Source of the DNA: Odontesthes bonariensis | Taxonomy: Eukaryota > Chordata > Actinopteri > Atheriniformes > Atherinopsidae | DNA length: 64,000 bases | Direction of reading: 5' to 3' | Assembly (NCBI RefSeq): GCF_027942865.1 | Contig: NC_134510.1 | Coordinates: 27,941,163-28,005,162, forward strand | Shown here: piece by piece, positions 37,901-52,479 of the stretch | Position numbering within the stretch: the first letter of the stretch is position 1 | Layout of the letters: every line of letters starts with the position of its first letter | Position numbers and translations under genes: made by a program | The notes under the pieces: generated by a model | The model's input: the letters and a program-made list of their open reading frames with translations, nothing else | Database searches by the model: none | What the model was told of the DNA's origin: nothing

Positions 37901-40573
37901 AACTTGCAATCTTGATGGTTTTCTAAAATGCGACAAAAATCCAGAGTCGTTTTCAACAGACACAGTTACAAAGGAAATTATTGTCTTTATGACCAACTTC
38001 AGTGTATGTACCAACATAAATTATCTAGGTTTTGATGCCACCATCACACTCAGTGTCTTTCAGTTACACTTTCTATTGTTTGGAAAATGAGGACACTAAT
38101 TACAGCAGTTTTGTTAGAGGAATCTGTGTGCATTCTTGCTGGATAAAAGATTTAAGCTGCTAACTGCCTGTGGTCATCTTTGTCTTATTCTTTTCTTCAT
38201 GATGTGTCACACATTTACTATAGCGGCTTAACAGGTCTGCCTGTCAAGCACACACACTCTATCTTTGAAACTGTGGTCAACTTGATGGTAGTACGTCTCC
38301 ACAATTCCAATATTTGCCTTTGGCAGCCTTACACATGCAAGTCACCCCTGCCATGTGCACGCTCGTAACACTACAGATGCTGGATTTTGTCTAACCTTTA
38401 GCAATTGGAACTTGATGTTCGTTTTCCCAAAAGAAGCTGAAAGCAGGGACTCGTCTGACCACAGAACATGTGTCCACAGTCTTTCTGTCCATCTGAGATT
38501 AGCTTGGGCTCAGAGAACTCAGCGGCGTTTATGAGCAGAGTTGATATGGTTTCATTCTTTAAAAATAAGTGTAAGGTTAAATTTCTTGATCCACTGTTGG
38601 ACTTAGCTGAGTGACAACAATTTTACAAACTACTCCTGAGCCCGTGTGGCATGATGAATTTTCATGCTACACGGGCTTGAACACGACACTAAAAACTGTG
38701 GTTTCTATCCCGTACCTTTACGCTTTGAGTTTTTTTTCTGGGACTCTTTTCACAATGTTATGCCCTGTAGATGTTGGCAAAATGATAGCTTGGGAAAACG
38801 TTTTAGTTTTTCCTTTTATACCCATCGCTGAAACCCTTACTTGTCAGTAACTGGTGAATGGTTCACACTTGGCACGTGGCTTTTTAACCTTTAACTAAGT
38901 CCAAGTTCTACAAAGCACTTTACGTGTTTCTCATACACTGATTCACACAGACACTCATATACCTACTCATGATTTAAATGGACTACAGAATTTATTCTGT
39001 ACATGTAATTTGGTATACCAATACTTTAAATAACATATTTTCGCATCTTTTAGAGGATGTATTTTTGTAAACTCAGCCTTGGCTTGTTGTTCTCAGGTTT
39101 GAGCCCGCTCCATTTGGCTGTACGGCAAGGCCATCAGGATTTGGCTAAAATGCTGCTGGATGCTGGAGCTGACATCAATGCTATGGTCAGTCCCTGCTGC
39201 ATGGTCTCAGCACTTTGGGTCTCAAAGTTGAACAAATTTGACATTTTTAATCTCATCATTCTTTTCTCATGCTGCATTTTTTTTTCTTCTAATCAGGACA
39301 TCAAGAGCGGCCAGAATCCTCTCATGCATGCTGTGGAGAGCAATAATGCAGACATGGTCCACTTCCTCATTGAGGTAATGAGGTTGAGTAGGCAGGGGGG
39401 AAAGAGGAGACAGACAAGCTGTGACTCAGCTCTGCTTAATAAGGCTGTTTTTTCTTTTCCAACTCATAACGTTTGTCATTCTTTTCTAATTGATTGATAA
39501 GATCTCCAAAGAACTGTTGGAAAATATCCATAATTTACCTTTGCTGTCAGAGTTTAGCTGCTGTGCTCTACTTGGAAAATGTTCTTTTCTCTTTTCATCA
39601 TCTTTCCGTCCCTCTTCTTCATCTCTTTCTGATCTAACTCAGCCTCACCATGGCCTTATCTTTTGTTCAACGTTTTATGCTTAACTGCATCTATTCTTGC
39701 TCTCTTTATGAATTGCAATCTTCCCTTTCTCTGTCACAGAATGGTTGTGATGTCAACAACCAGTCATACAGTGGGAACACAGCCCTACACATCGCCTGTG
39801 GTCGAGGTCAGGTGGAAACAGTGCGACTGTTGCTGAAAAGTGGAGCTGACAGCAGCCTCAAGAACTACCACAACGATACCCCGGTGAATGTGGCCAAAAA
39901 CAATAAAGTAAGGAGATGACAGAAACAACCAATTACTTAAAAAATGTTATTGATAAAGACCTTGCTGAAATTCACATCTCATGGTATGGAGAATCTATTT
40001 ACCTAAGTTACAGCAGAACAAATGCAAACAAATTCAAAACCTAGCTGAATCAGCTCAAAATAGGAGAGTAGGAAGAAGCAGTTGGGACAAGATGTGGAAA
40101 GATAATGTGTATTCCTCCCCCTAGTGGCCAAAATCTAAAGGATGCAGTGTTTTTTTCCACCAGTGCTATGTTGTTTGACACAGGAATTAGTACAGTGAAT
40201 TGCTAGTACTCTCACTTAAGATCATGGCATGCACTAAACCTTTATGAACTGTAACTGTTTTTAGATAGCAGATGTGTTACGAGGGAGAGGCTCCAAGCAG
40301 ACCAGAGTTCAGGATCAAAACTCAATGTCTGTCTCACCACATAGGAGCTACGTCATACAGAATGGTGAGAAAATTCATACATAAGATCACAGTAAAGTCC
40401 ACAAAGTCACCAAAAAAAATGACAGTACTTCATTTTTACTCTTTGCTTCTCTTTCAGGGTCCCCATCTTCCAACCACAGTCGTGGATCTTCACCTTCAAC
40501 AACACCCCACACCCTTCATCAAAGCGCTTCCCACTCGCCAAAGACTCCATCTACCTTATATCCCTTTTACTAG
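13970..40573 (+). CDS. bcl3: B-cell lymphoma 3 protein homologue (atypical nuclear I-kappa-B)
   Basis: BCL3 binds NF-kappa-B p50/p52 homodimers in the nucleus and acts as a transcriptional coregulator. Nine coding exons: 13970-14492, 15104-15221, 27684-27792, 37367-37568, 39097-39185, 39297-39374, 39740-39907, 40265-40364, 40458-40573; 1503 nt, 500 residues, all phases consistent. The first ATG ([12 protein letters not shown]) was chosen because human BCL3 also begins MPR and no upstream in-frame ATG exists. Residues 1-205 are Pro/Ser/Arg-rich with a basic [12 protein letters not shown] resembling human LPLRKRPL, a likely nuclear signal. Seven ankyrin repeats follow from about 208 to 440 (ALHIAV, TPLHLAV, TAFHLCC, SPLHLAV, NPLMHAV, TALHIAC, DTPVNVA). 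[16 protein letters not shown] and SGADSSLKN match human BCL3 closely. The tail is Ser/Thr-Pro-rich ([15 protein letters not shown]) like the phosphorylated human C-terminus. Introns 2 (12.5 kb) and 3 (9.6 kb) are expanded by repeats. Confidence 0.95.
15790..16130 (-). mobile_element. Degenerate DNA-transposon-like interspersed repeat, copy A
   Basis: The run from CCCATTCTTGCTTGATTTGG through GGATTTCAGCAGCTCATGAG and CTGAAATAAGCAAGACC to ATGCATAACCTATCCATGCC follows the order of a repeat common in teleost genomes as I remember it, presumably transposase-derived and read on the minus strand. It is full of small indels. A further part of the same family is at 38.3 kb. Family not assigned. Confidence 0.5.
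19323..19529 (+). mobile_element. tRNA-derived SINE
   Basis: The head has a Pol III box A region (GTGGCGCAGTGGGTTAAGC, 19337-19355) and a box B (GGTTCGACTCC, 19402-19412) about 50 bp later, as in a tRNA. A pyrimidine-rich body (CTCTCTCTGCCCCC) follows, ending in an A-rich tail (19510-19529). TTAAAAACTATTTCAT occurs just before the head (19307-19322) and just after the tail (19533-19548), a 16-bp target-site duplication from LINE-mediated insertion. The right duplication abuts the 3' CATC tail of LINE copy 1. Confidence 0.88.
19549..21744 (-). mobile_element. 5'-truncated non-LTR retrotransposon (LINE), copy 1
   Basis: On the minus strand this reads as reverse transcriptase plus C-terminal region. 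The larger frame (21744-20284, 486 codons) has [27 protein letters not shown] and [11 protein letters not shown], the palm and the catalytic Asp-Asp box of a LINE reverse transcriptase. The second frame (20414-19560) carries [31 protein letters not shown] and [17 protein letters not shown], the post-RT domain of fish LINEs. The frames overlap out of register near 20284-20414, where small deletions have broken the gene. The 3' end is a CATC/GATG microsatellite, as in RTE/Rex1-type elements; clade not resolved. The endonuclease is missing. CpG-rich unlike its surroundings. Confidence 0.92.
21983..22040 (-). repeat. (CATC)n microsatellite with short LINE 3'-tail remnant
   Basis: Six or more CATC units are followed by TATTTTCTATATCTGCTTAA, similar to the 3' end of the LINE family at 19.5 kb read from the minus strand. 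It is probably a severely 5'-truncated copy. Confidence 0.55.
22083..22687. mobile_element. Non-autonomous inverted-repeat DNA element with TTAA duplications
   Basis: The left end AGGTGGGGTAGGGG and the reverse complement of the right end (AGGTAGGGTAGGAG) match at 12 of 14 positions. Each end is bordered outside by TTAA (22079-22082, 22688-22691), the target duplicated by piggyBac and Kolobok transposases. The 605-bp interior has no significant open frame. A MITE mobilised in trans is the simplest reading; superfamily is inferred from the TTAA site only. Confidence 0.75.
25555..26560 (-). mobile_element. Truncated LINE, copy 2 (same family as copy 1)
   Basis: It aligns by eye with copy 1 in the same orientation. 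The frame 26279-25470 contains [39 protein letters not shown] and [14 protein letters not shown], but about 260 bp corresponding to 19722-19981 of copy 1 are deleted near 25712. It keeps a stretch ([11 protein letters not shown]) that copy 1 has lost, so neither copy derives from the other as it stands. The 5' end is cut near 26560. No long CATC tail remains. Inactive. Confidence 0.9.
28624..29330. mobile_element. Non-autonomous DNA transposon, 707 bp, ATT target duplication
   Basis: The first 18 bp (AGCCCCTTTCACACTGAG) are a perfect inverted repeat of the last 18 bp, with ATT directly outside both ends (28621-28623, 29331-29333). Subterminal GACGCGGGTCG-type motifs recur in both orientations (near 28715-28790 and 29265-29300), as expected for transposase-binding arrays. 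A 3-bp duplication points to the PIF/Harbinger group, although its preferred target is usually TWA. Short internal frames on each strand resemble nothing I recognise. CpG-rich compared with the intron around it. Confidence 0.8.
33170..33545 (+). repeat. Teleost-type interspersed repeat, GC-richer block
   Basis: The region from ACTAGCCTGGTTGACGCGTC through GAGGCGTGGTTTACGAATGC to a GAAGAAGAAG run looks like a dispersed fish repeat I recall, though the family name is unknown to me. Its last ~61 bp (33483-33543) are inverted at 34309-34370. The 70-codon frame at 33319 lies wholly inside and is not treated as a gene. Confidence 0.45.
33850..34106. repeat. Interspersed repeat with repeated GTGAAACGG-type motifs
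   Basis: Degenerate repeats of TTACCTCTCTTTGTGAAAC and TTACCTCCCTTTGTGAAAC, plus AAACTCAGGGTTTCCC and ACTCAGAGTTTTCACT, form imperfect palindromes. This pattern resembles a non-autonomous DNA element common in fish. Termini and target duplication are not clear to me. Confidence 0.45.
34107..34370 (-). repeat. Interspersed repeat ending in an arm inverted relative to 33.5 kb
   Basis: The block from CAAATGCATCGTTTTGTGAG to GGTGAATCTACTCCGAAAC resembles a dispersed teleost repeat from memory. Its last ~61 bp are the reverse complement, with few mismatches, of 33483-33543. Two insertions of one family in opposite orientation, or one element with long arms, would explain this. Confidence 0.5.
35125..35870 (-). 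mobile_element. Degenerate Tc1-like transposon
   Basis: Read on the minus strand, the right part encodes the remains of a transposase N-terminus. On the plus strand, landmarks in order are CATGTGGAAATGCTCTTACT, TTCTACTGTTGATTTGATTT, ATTTCTTCCTTGATGATGAA and GTTTTCCAACATGGTTGG, the reverse of a typical teleost Tc1-like start region. The left part (GGTCAGCTGACC, AACTGAACAACCCCAGATCA) follows the later part of the same element. Multiple frameshifts; inactive. Assignment is from remembered repeat structure. Confidence 0.6.
37707..37772 (-). repeat. Short LINE 3'-end fragment
   Basis: CCATCCATCCATTGTC, CCGCTTATCTGAGG and GGATCGCGGAGGCAGCAG match the 3' terminus of the LINE family seen at 19.55 kb in the same order. 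It is a heavily 5'-truncated insertion in bcl3 intron 4. Confidence 0.7.
38320..38560 (-). mobile_element. Degenerate DNA-transposon-like interspersed repeat, copy B
   Basis: Landmarks GATGCTGGATTTTGTCTAAC, GGACTCGTCTGACCACAGAA and CTGAGATTAGCTTGGGCTCA continue the repeat family whose other part is at 15.8-16.1 kb. It has the same orientation and lies in bcl3 intron 4. The two pieces barely overlap in family coordinates, so they are independent relics. Family unassigned. Confidence 0.5.
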
Positions 40574-41520
40574 TTCAGTGTTACTGTTCAGTGGAACTTA
40601 CAACTACCTCCACAAAGCCAGACATCAAAGAGACAATCACATGTTCCCCAGGACATTCAGAAAAGGAACCCCCCAATGTGATATCAGACCAACAATAGTC
40701 AGTACCTGGAATTACACTGAACTGGACTACAAACGAGTGATCCACTTGATTTCTTCTTATACTTCTTTTTCTTTCAACTGGACATATCCTTTAAAAACTA
40801 AGAGCTAAAAACTGCGTCCGACTGGAATTTCTAAATCGTCCAGGATTTTGCTCTATCTCAGCCTCAAATATGTTTACATCAGATTTGCGTTGCGTGTCAC
40901 TCCCCACACTTGCTCATTATGATACATGCCCCATCTTCTTGCAGAGTCTCTGACTATAGAGAATTACCATCATTGGTCAATCGCCTTCTCTCTTCAAACA
41001 TTCAATTGGTCAGCACTATGATGAGCACACATGATTTCTCTGATTACACCAGCACATGGCGCTGGAATCTAGACGAACTGCAGAAAAAATACCCATGTTT
41101 TCGTCTTGGTCGTGGTGCATGGGAAGCTCAGTGCATGACATGCAAAGCTATGGCCAACTTATTCTTAACTTATTGAATCTGTGGCCATATAAAGACATGT
41201 TTTATTTTTATTTTTTATATGTCTTTTTATTGCTTTATAAAGGGACAGATATTGAATAGAAAGAGTTAACACTTGGCCAAAAGTTCTCTTCTTAGAGTAC
41301 ATTAAAGCACCACATTGAAAGTTGACTGAATGCCACAGCAAGATTTTTTTTTCTCACAGTTACACTTTATTTAATCTTTGGCCAGAAAGGAAATCAAAGA
41401 AATAAGAAAAGTTGTTGTTTTATGTTGTGGAAAGTAGCCTTTACAGATTCAGTGGAAAAGTTCATAAGTTAAGGCCACAATGTTCTTAAAGGCCAATAAA
41501 CCTCATTATCATACTGTAGA
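40574..41520 (+). other. bcl3 3' untranslated region with poly(A) signal
   Basis: It follows the TAG at 40571-40573. The first clear AATAAA in context is at 41495-41500 (GGCCAATAAACCTC), giving a UTR of about 0.93 kb. The 178-codon frame at 40272-40808 continues exon 8 in another register through the intron and is not used. Confidence 0.6.
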
Positions 41521-42177
41521 ACCCTTGAGTGTGGACACATTTGTATGCATTCACATGGTCATGGTGCCACATGCATACACTACATCTCTCTACCCAGTAA
41601 CCCATCGACCCACCCACCCCTGCTGCTGAGGCGTCCTCTTTTTCACAAACTCAAATCTGGTCACCCTATTACAGATAAAGAGTGTTTGTGAAGTTGCCAG
41701 CACATAATGGTAAATGGCAAACATGGTCCAAAGCTCAGTTAACTCTGAGTGCCTGCCACTGTCTTTCCTTTTTGATAAAAGGAAAGAATATATTGAAGAG
41801 TGGGGCTATGTAAGGGACTACGGAGTTCAAACAGCCATAGCCTTACCTGAACCGTGGACATTATCATTGCCAGTGAATTCACCACAAGGGTGCACCCAAA
41901 GTCTAATTATTGGTTTCATTATATTGATTGTAAATTTTCCCTTGAAGAAATTCTGCAAAGTCAAATTCCCTCTCTTTAACGTTTAAATAATTTAAATTTG
42001 TCCCTGGTACCATAAAAGTTTTGTTTAAGTGTGTATATATGCCTGTATGTGTGTGTATTTCTATCACTGTCAAAAGTTGTAGATAGTTTTTTTATATAAA
42101 ACGTGTCCGACACCTTCACTTTTGTCATGTTGCCTGTTTGTCCCACTACAACTTTTGAGAGTTTGAAAGCAGAGCCG

Positions 42178-42361
42178 TGATTGGTCAGTTGGAGGTCCCC
42201 TTGGAGCAAACAACCAATCCAAAAACGAGCGCGCGGCCATGTTGAATTGTCAATATTCCGAGAGAAGGGACAAAAGAGTGTTAACTCGGCGCTTTTCTCG
42301 AAAATAGCATATACCAAGCCTAACTGAACTGCCAATTTAAGAGTCATTCAGGGTACAACGG
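42178..42361 (+). promoter_or_regulatory. Promoter and non-coding first exon of the DDX6-like gene
   Basis: Two CCAAT boxes (inverted near 42178-42184; direct at 42214-42218) are followed by a YY1-type GCCATGTTG at 42236-42244 in a CpG-rich patch, then an exon-like stretch ending CAACGG|GTAAGT at 42361/42362. The next plausible acceptor is TTTTTTTCAG near 43843, upstream of the ATG at 43953. CCAAT plus YY1 and no TATA suits a housekeeping gene. The transcription start is inferred. Confidence 0.6.
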
Positions 42362-43952
42362 GTAAGTCTTTAAGTGTGTTGGAGTTTGATTTTTCTTCTG
42401 CTCGTGAAGGGTAAGTTCTCTAGTCTTTGGTTAACAGGATTGGTTACCATTGATGTTAACCGATACGGGCAAAACACTAACCTGCGTCGAGGCTACACAC
42501 TAGCATGCTACCTTTGTCATTTGTTCGGATTGACCAATAAACAGTGAACTAACAGGTGGCAGCCTATTCACACATGGTTGCTTTGTTCGCATTGTTCATG
42601 GATGATAAGTCTGAAGCAAGGTTTCTCTCAAAGTTAAGACCTAACGTTAGGCTGCTAGTTGAATGGCAGAAGCCACGTTGCTAAGCAAGAAGTTTTAACG
42701 TCCCTTTTATTGGCGCTCCTTAACGTCTTTAAGCTAGCGTTGCCGTTAAAAAAATGTCAACAAAGTGTTGAAAATATTTTACCCATGGGTCAATAATTAT
42801 TTGTTTGGCTTACATTCCAGTTCCCAACTCATTTCTTACGCTACATGGTCTGTCAACTAACGGCTAAAAAAGAAAAGGAAGGGGGGGTCGGGTGGACTTC
42901 ACCGTGACATATTTATTAAAATATCACAATGATCTTGGCATGGTTACTTGTTAAGATTTTGCTTTAGAAACCATTATTTGTTCTGTTAGATAACATGAAT
43001 TTCATACTTATACAAAAAAATAAAATTACAAATATAAAAATAAAATAAAAACCAAAATGATTGTCCGAGTAGTTTTCAGATTAGCATTCATGGTGTTAGC
43101 CTTAAGTATTGGAAGAACTGAGTACCTTTTATTCAAATTTGGTTTACATTTGTGTGGTGGTGGGTTATTCGTGATGTTTGCATGTGCTTGTTTTTCCTGT
43201 CTTTTTTTTTTGTTTTGGAGGGGGTTCTTTGCACAACAAATGAGTAAATTATAACCACCCTTATTTGTTATTCATTTCTTGGCAGTATTTCCCGCCGCAC
43301 TTTGCAGACTGCCACCCCAACTTTTTCTGCAGAGGATCAGGAAATCGGAACAAGATAAGACTTGCAGTTGAGAACTTGTGCTCAGTTTCAAATTTGGACT
43401 TTCCACGCTGAAAGACGTTTGGAGCGATCCCATTTTCCTTTTTGTCTTGAACCAGTATTAAAAGCTTCAACAATCACATTTCAGGACTCGATGTCACAGT
43501 AACAAATCAGAAGTTTGATAAGCAACAAAGCTGGTCATATTTTGCTACTAGCCCTTTTGAATGTTGAAACGAAGCACTCAAATTTAAATGGTGAAAAATT
43601 AAGAACATTCAGGATTGCATTAAGGATAAGAGCACATTGAAACAAACATTTTGAAAGAAGTATTTGTTTTAATCTCATTTTTTGATATTATTTATGGCTG
43701 TTTATCTCTCCCTTTTTGGAGAGTTGTCTTGTAAATAGAATTATTACTCTGACTTCATTTCAAGAAGTCTGAATGATTTTGTACACAGTTCATTATTTAA
43801 AAAGTACAAAAGAGAGGGTTTTTATTTTTTTTCAGCTTTCTTTTTTTCTTTCTTTCTCCATACACGGGTGCATTAAGCATATAGGGGCAGGGAAAAAGGA
43901 GCCAATATAAATCTTACACACTGTGAAGAATTGTCAGTAAAGTGTTGAACCC

Positions 43953-48147
<4,195 letters not shown>

Positions 48148-51100
48148 ATTAAAGGTCTGTATTTCTAAAAGCTCAAACAGCTGTGATGGAACTTTAGATA
48201 GTTGTGATAGGGCTTCAGCTGGTGAACAGCTGAAAGATGTAGATGAAATTTGAATGCAGGTCACATTTTCAAAATGACAATTGGAGTAATTGGGCCTGAT
48301 GCCTAACCCTGTGTGGGTTGTGTTGAGAGAGAGAGAGGGCACAAAGCTGTCTTTTGCCAGTGTTAAAGCATCAAGTTCTAGTTATTTACAGTATATAACA
48401 GAAGGGATTTCACGTCTGTGCAATATCACTAAAAAGTGAAATTATTCAAACTTTAACTTCAACTCTTGCCTCTCATTAGTTGACAATCTCTGATTTGGCA
48501 GGTAACATCTGCCCTCCTCATAACCAATGATAACTATCAAAAATGTGGATCCACAAGTAGAAACTCAAAGCAACACAAGTGAATACACCTGAGATCACTG
48601 ACACAAATTGCTTGTGAACACCAGAACTTTCTTATACCAGTGATCCATCTATTTGGATGTCTTTTTCAGAGCAAGCAGGCATCCTTCACTGTTTCTTTAC
48701 TAGGGAGGGGGAGGGGAGGGCCCCCTGCCCCAGTTTCACTTGTATGGGAAAACACTTGTTATCCAGTTAATCGCTTCTGTTGCATACTGTACCTGACAGC
48801 ACTGGGCCTTCTCTTTCATTCAATAATGAAGACCGGGTCAAAAGCAAATGAATTGTTGAAAACGTGGATAACAGCAAAGGAAAATAATTGTAACTAATCA
48901 TTACCACATGTATGCTCTGTCATTTTTGTTTAAATGAATGAAAAACATTTTAATTAGGTAGACAGGAATTAGATACATTTGAGCTCTCATCCTGTTGAAG
49001 CAGAGCAAATACTCGGTATCTTGTCAATGGATTGGATCTGCTTGTCAGTAAGAAGATTAACTTAAGTTTTACAGGATTTAAAGTGCTGTCCTCTTTGGAC
49101 GGCACTACAGTAGTCGAGTTAGATTTGAACAAAGCTGATCAACACACACACTGCCAACTGTCTGCTGCTGGTTTGCAACTCTTAACACTCCACTGAAATC
49201 TGAATTTCTAATTCTGTCTTTTGCTTTTGTGGTTTATTGTTTCAGGAGAAATAAAGTGCCTGGCATTTGTCAAACACAATATTGGCTGCAACAACACACA
49301 AGACTTGAGTGAAGATTTTTTTTTTTAACTTTCATCAAACTGTTTTTTGTTTTTTTTTATAGATTTTTTGTTTTTTCTCCCAGATTAAATTTACAGCCAT
49401 CTCTATTTTTTCTCTGTACGTGAGCTAATAAACTGATTTCCTCCACTGAAACTGCCTTAACCAGTTCAACTTTTTGCCTCTTTGCTGGGCTGTTAACTAG
49501 CATATAGACTCCAATAAAACCTATGCACTCTTAGCAATAGATGGCAATGAACTTCAAATTGGTGCTTTGTTGTAATATCGTAAATGTCAAACCAAAGGCG
49601 GACTTTGAGGAAGGTGCTGATAATGAACCAAATTGTCCATGTTCCCATCCTTCTGAAATGCCTTTTGAGCTGATGGTTTGAGCTGCAACCTGAAACAAAT
49701 CTACACTAGTACCTTTTAATATTCAGAAGGACCTATAGTGTTTCTTTCAAAGCAGCATAAAGTCCTTGTGACATGGATTCAGAATGGTTCTGGAAAGAAA
49801 TGTCTGCAACACCGTACTGCCTTTAGTTGAGTCATGAAAGGCTGTGATGGATCTGTCTTCTATGCTGGTATTGTTTAGACAATTGGAGTACACTGGACTT
49901 ACTGGGTTACTTGTAATGATATGCTCCTTTGTGTTTCATATTCTGATAAGAATGCGATCAAAGGGAGACTGTGACCATAAAGTGATGTGATGCCTGGTCT
50001 GCAACATTCCTCGTGCATTATTTTTTTTTTATTTATTTTTTTTTTTTTAACAATGTTTAGTTAATATCTAAAAGCATTAAGCTAAGAAATTCCTGGTGTC
50101 ACTGCATCATTAGACCCTTGAAGCTGAATTGATTTGCATACATCAGATTCATACCCTCCCTTTTTGAACGATGCAGCAGAAAACATTTGTAAGACCAACC
50201 TATGCTTGTTTTTTTTTTGTTTTTTGTTTTTTTTTTTTTTTTTTTGTTTTTTTTTAATTGTCTGGATTTGTTTACGACACATTATCTGTGCTGCAGTTTA
50301 AGTCTGCTTGAGCCAACCTGGCCATTTCCCTCTGACCTCACAATTGCTAGGCGTTTGCTGCCCCTCAAAGGTGCTAGTTTATGCCGTACATTCTGACATC
50401 TGTGCTAATTCCAGGCTCCAACAATCACTCCACATACAATTGCAGTACTTCTTTTCTTACATTTTACGTTTGAAAACTGGATAATACGACCAGAAGTGTA
50501 TGCTTTTATACATGAAGTTGTTGCCAAAGCATTTTTTTATTTTTTTAGTTCAGATACTTATATGAACTAACAGGTGCACCTCATAATGTGACCACTGCCT
50601 ACTGCAATAGCGGAGGAAGAATAAGGCATACTACTTGGGATTGTTCTTCGAAAAGGGAGTTAAAGTTGAATGTAGATGGACTGCATAACATGGAATCAAA
50701 TCTCCTGCAGTATTCCAGTTTAAATGGACTGAAATAATGTTGCTCATTATGAACTTGGCTGTGGAAATGACTGTAAAGCATTTAGTTAAAACTTGGGCCT
50801 GTAGCAGTAGGCGGTGTTTCTCAGGTCTCGGTTGGTGTTGAAGAACCCGACATGACAATGTGTCTTGGTTTAAGTGTTGGGCTATGCCCAATACCAGTTC
50901 TTCCCTTTGGCCCAATCTTTCCCTATTATATAGTCAAGACTGTGTCCCGTTTTTCTCATGGAGATTAGAGGTAGCAGTCATCTGGCCATCTAAATGGCTT
51001 CTCAGTTCCTAGTTGAAGGGCTTTATTACAACTGTCCAGTGATTCCAAAATAAGAGCCAGGATAACCTACTCAGCAGTATGTAAGATGGAGGAATAGGGC

Positions 51101-52260
51101 CATGGATTGGAACTGGGATGTAGTCTTATTACTCCTATAAGTACCTTAGACTGACATCAAACTCCTACTTCGTGGACGTCCCCGGCCTGAAATTGGTTGC
51201 CATTTTACTTACAATATAAACAATCACTGCTTGTCCTTTTCAAAAGTGAAACCGCAGTCAGAAGGGAGTGGTCGTTTTTCTATGTTTGATGGAAAAATAC
51301 ATAAAAAAAATTGAGAGGAAAGAATCACAAGCCTGAAGATCTATAAATATTTTACAACCATAAATGATTGACTTCAGAACATTGTTTCAGGTAAATACAT
51401 TTGAAACATGGTTTTTCTCTTCTTTTTACGGGCAGGGATTGGTAGCTCTGATTGGTGCTCTCTTTTGAAGCACCAGCGGTGGAGATTTGTTATTTTCACT
51501 GTGATAATTTGCCTCATAGCTGCACTTAAATGACACGTGATGGTAATGTCCTTTGATTTTTCTTTGTTTTTTTTTCTTTTTTTTTCTTTAAACCTGTGAC
51601 AGTTTTTCTTATTGTACACACCCATGACTTGATGAGCGAGACATTAAGACAAAAGAGTGATAATTTTCAGTGAACTGTGTCGATGCCTGTGCTTAAACCA
51701 AATAAAATTCAGCAGACTGACCTCTCCTTTGTTTTTTGTTTTTTTAAATGTTCCTGTTTTTCATTGTTTTCTTTGAGGTAAACATGACTCAAAGCACTGA
51801 AATGGTTAGAAATGTTATTCTGGTCACATGTTTTAGGGTTAGGGATGATGTCTTTACACATTTCTTCCCACCCTAATCAGTTATTGTTCAATTTGGTGGC
51901 TTTTAGTCTGAAATCAAAAAACCTTTTTCTGCTTGTACAATAAATACCATACAACTTTGCAATATATACCTCTCATTATTTTTCTGGAAGTCTAAATGTG
52001 ATACTCATAGTTTTCCAAAAAGGTGCACACACTTGATTATTATTTATTAATCTTTTTAAAGAGACATCACATTTGTTTTGTATTTATTTCTCACAATATA
52101 ATGTAGCAAACCCAAATGTCCTTACTTGAATGTCGCAGAAAAGCACATCCACTGAATACGTGTTTCATTAAATTAGCTCCGCACGTTTTGTAATCTGCTG
52201 AATTCATTCATTCGCTGCAGCCTCCAAACTAGGCGTACCCTTGGAATGTCATTCAGTGCG
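48148..52260 (+). other. 3' UTR/intergenic stretch after the DDX6-like gene
   Basis: No coding exon seen. AATAAA occurs at 49250-49255, 49427-49432 and 51701-51706, so alternative 3' ends up to 3.6 kb past the stop are possible; DDX6-family mRNAs are known for long 3' UTRs. Long T-runs lie at about 50021-50050 and 50210-50257, and a (GA) patch at 48324-48338. Where the transcript ends cannot be told from sequence. Confidence 0.5.
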
Positions 52261-52299
52261 AGCCTGAAATAAACGGATGTCCAACGAATGAACTTCGTC

Positions 52300-52479
52300 G
52301 TACGTCACCGGGATCGGGACGACCCCATTAGCTTCAGCCAATGGCAGTTGAAATCAGACGAACATCAGCCAATCAGCTCCTGAGTCGGGGGTAAGTGGGC
52401 GGGTGCTTTTGAGCTGCAGTCACGGACGTTGTCGTGAACTTTACCGGTGTTGAACTACCCCTGGACCCTAACCGTCTGC
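52300..52479 (+). promoter_or_regulatory. tomm40 promoter and non-coding first exon
   Basis: A CRE-like TACGTCAC (52301-52308), two CCAAT boxes (AGCCAATGG, AGCCAATCAG; CCAAT at 52338 and 52369) and a GC box GGGCGGG (52397-52403) precede an exon ending at CTGC|GTGAGT (52479/52480). The acceptor TCTCTTCAG at 53179 leads into the exon with the ATG. No TATA box, as expected for a housekeeping mitochondrial gene. Confidence 0.65.

Noticed and set aside
40272-40808. 178-codon frame overlapping bcl3 exons 8 and 9
   Set aside because: It uses a different register from the ankyrin exons and reads through an intron; the spliced frame ends cleanly at 40573.
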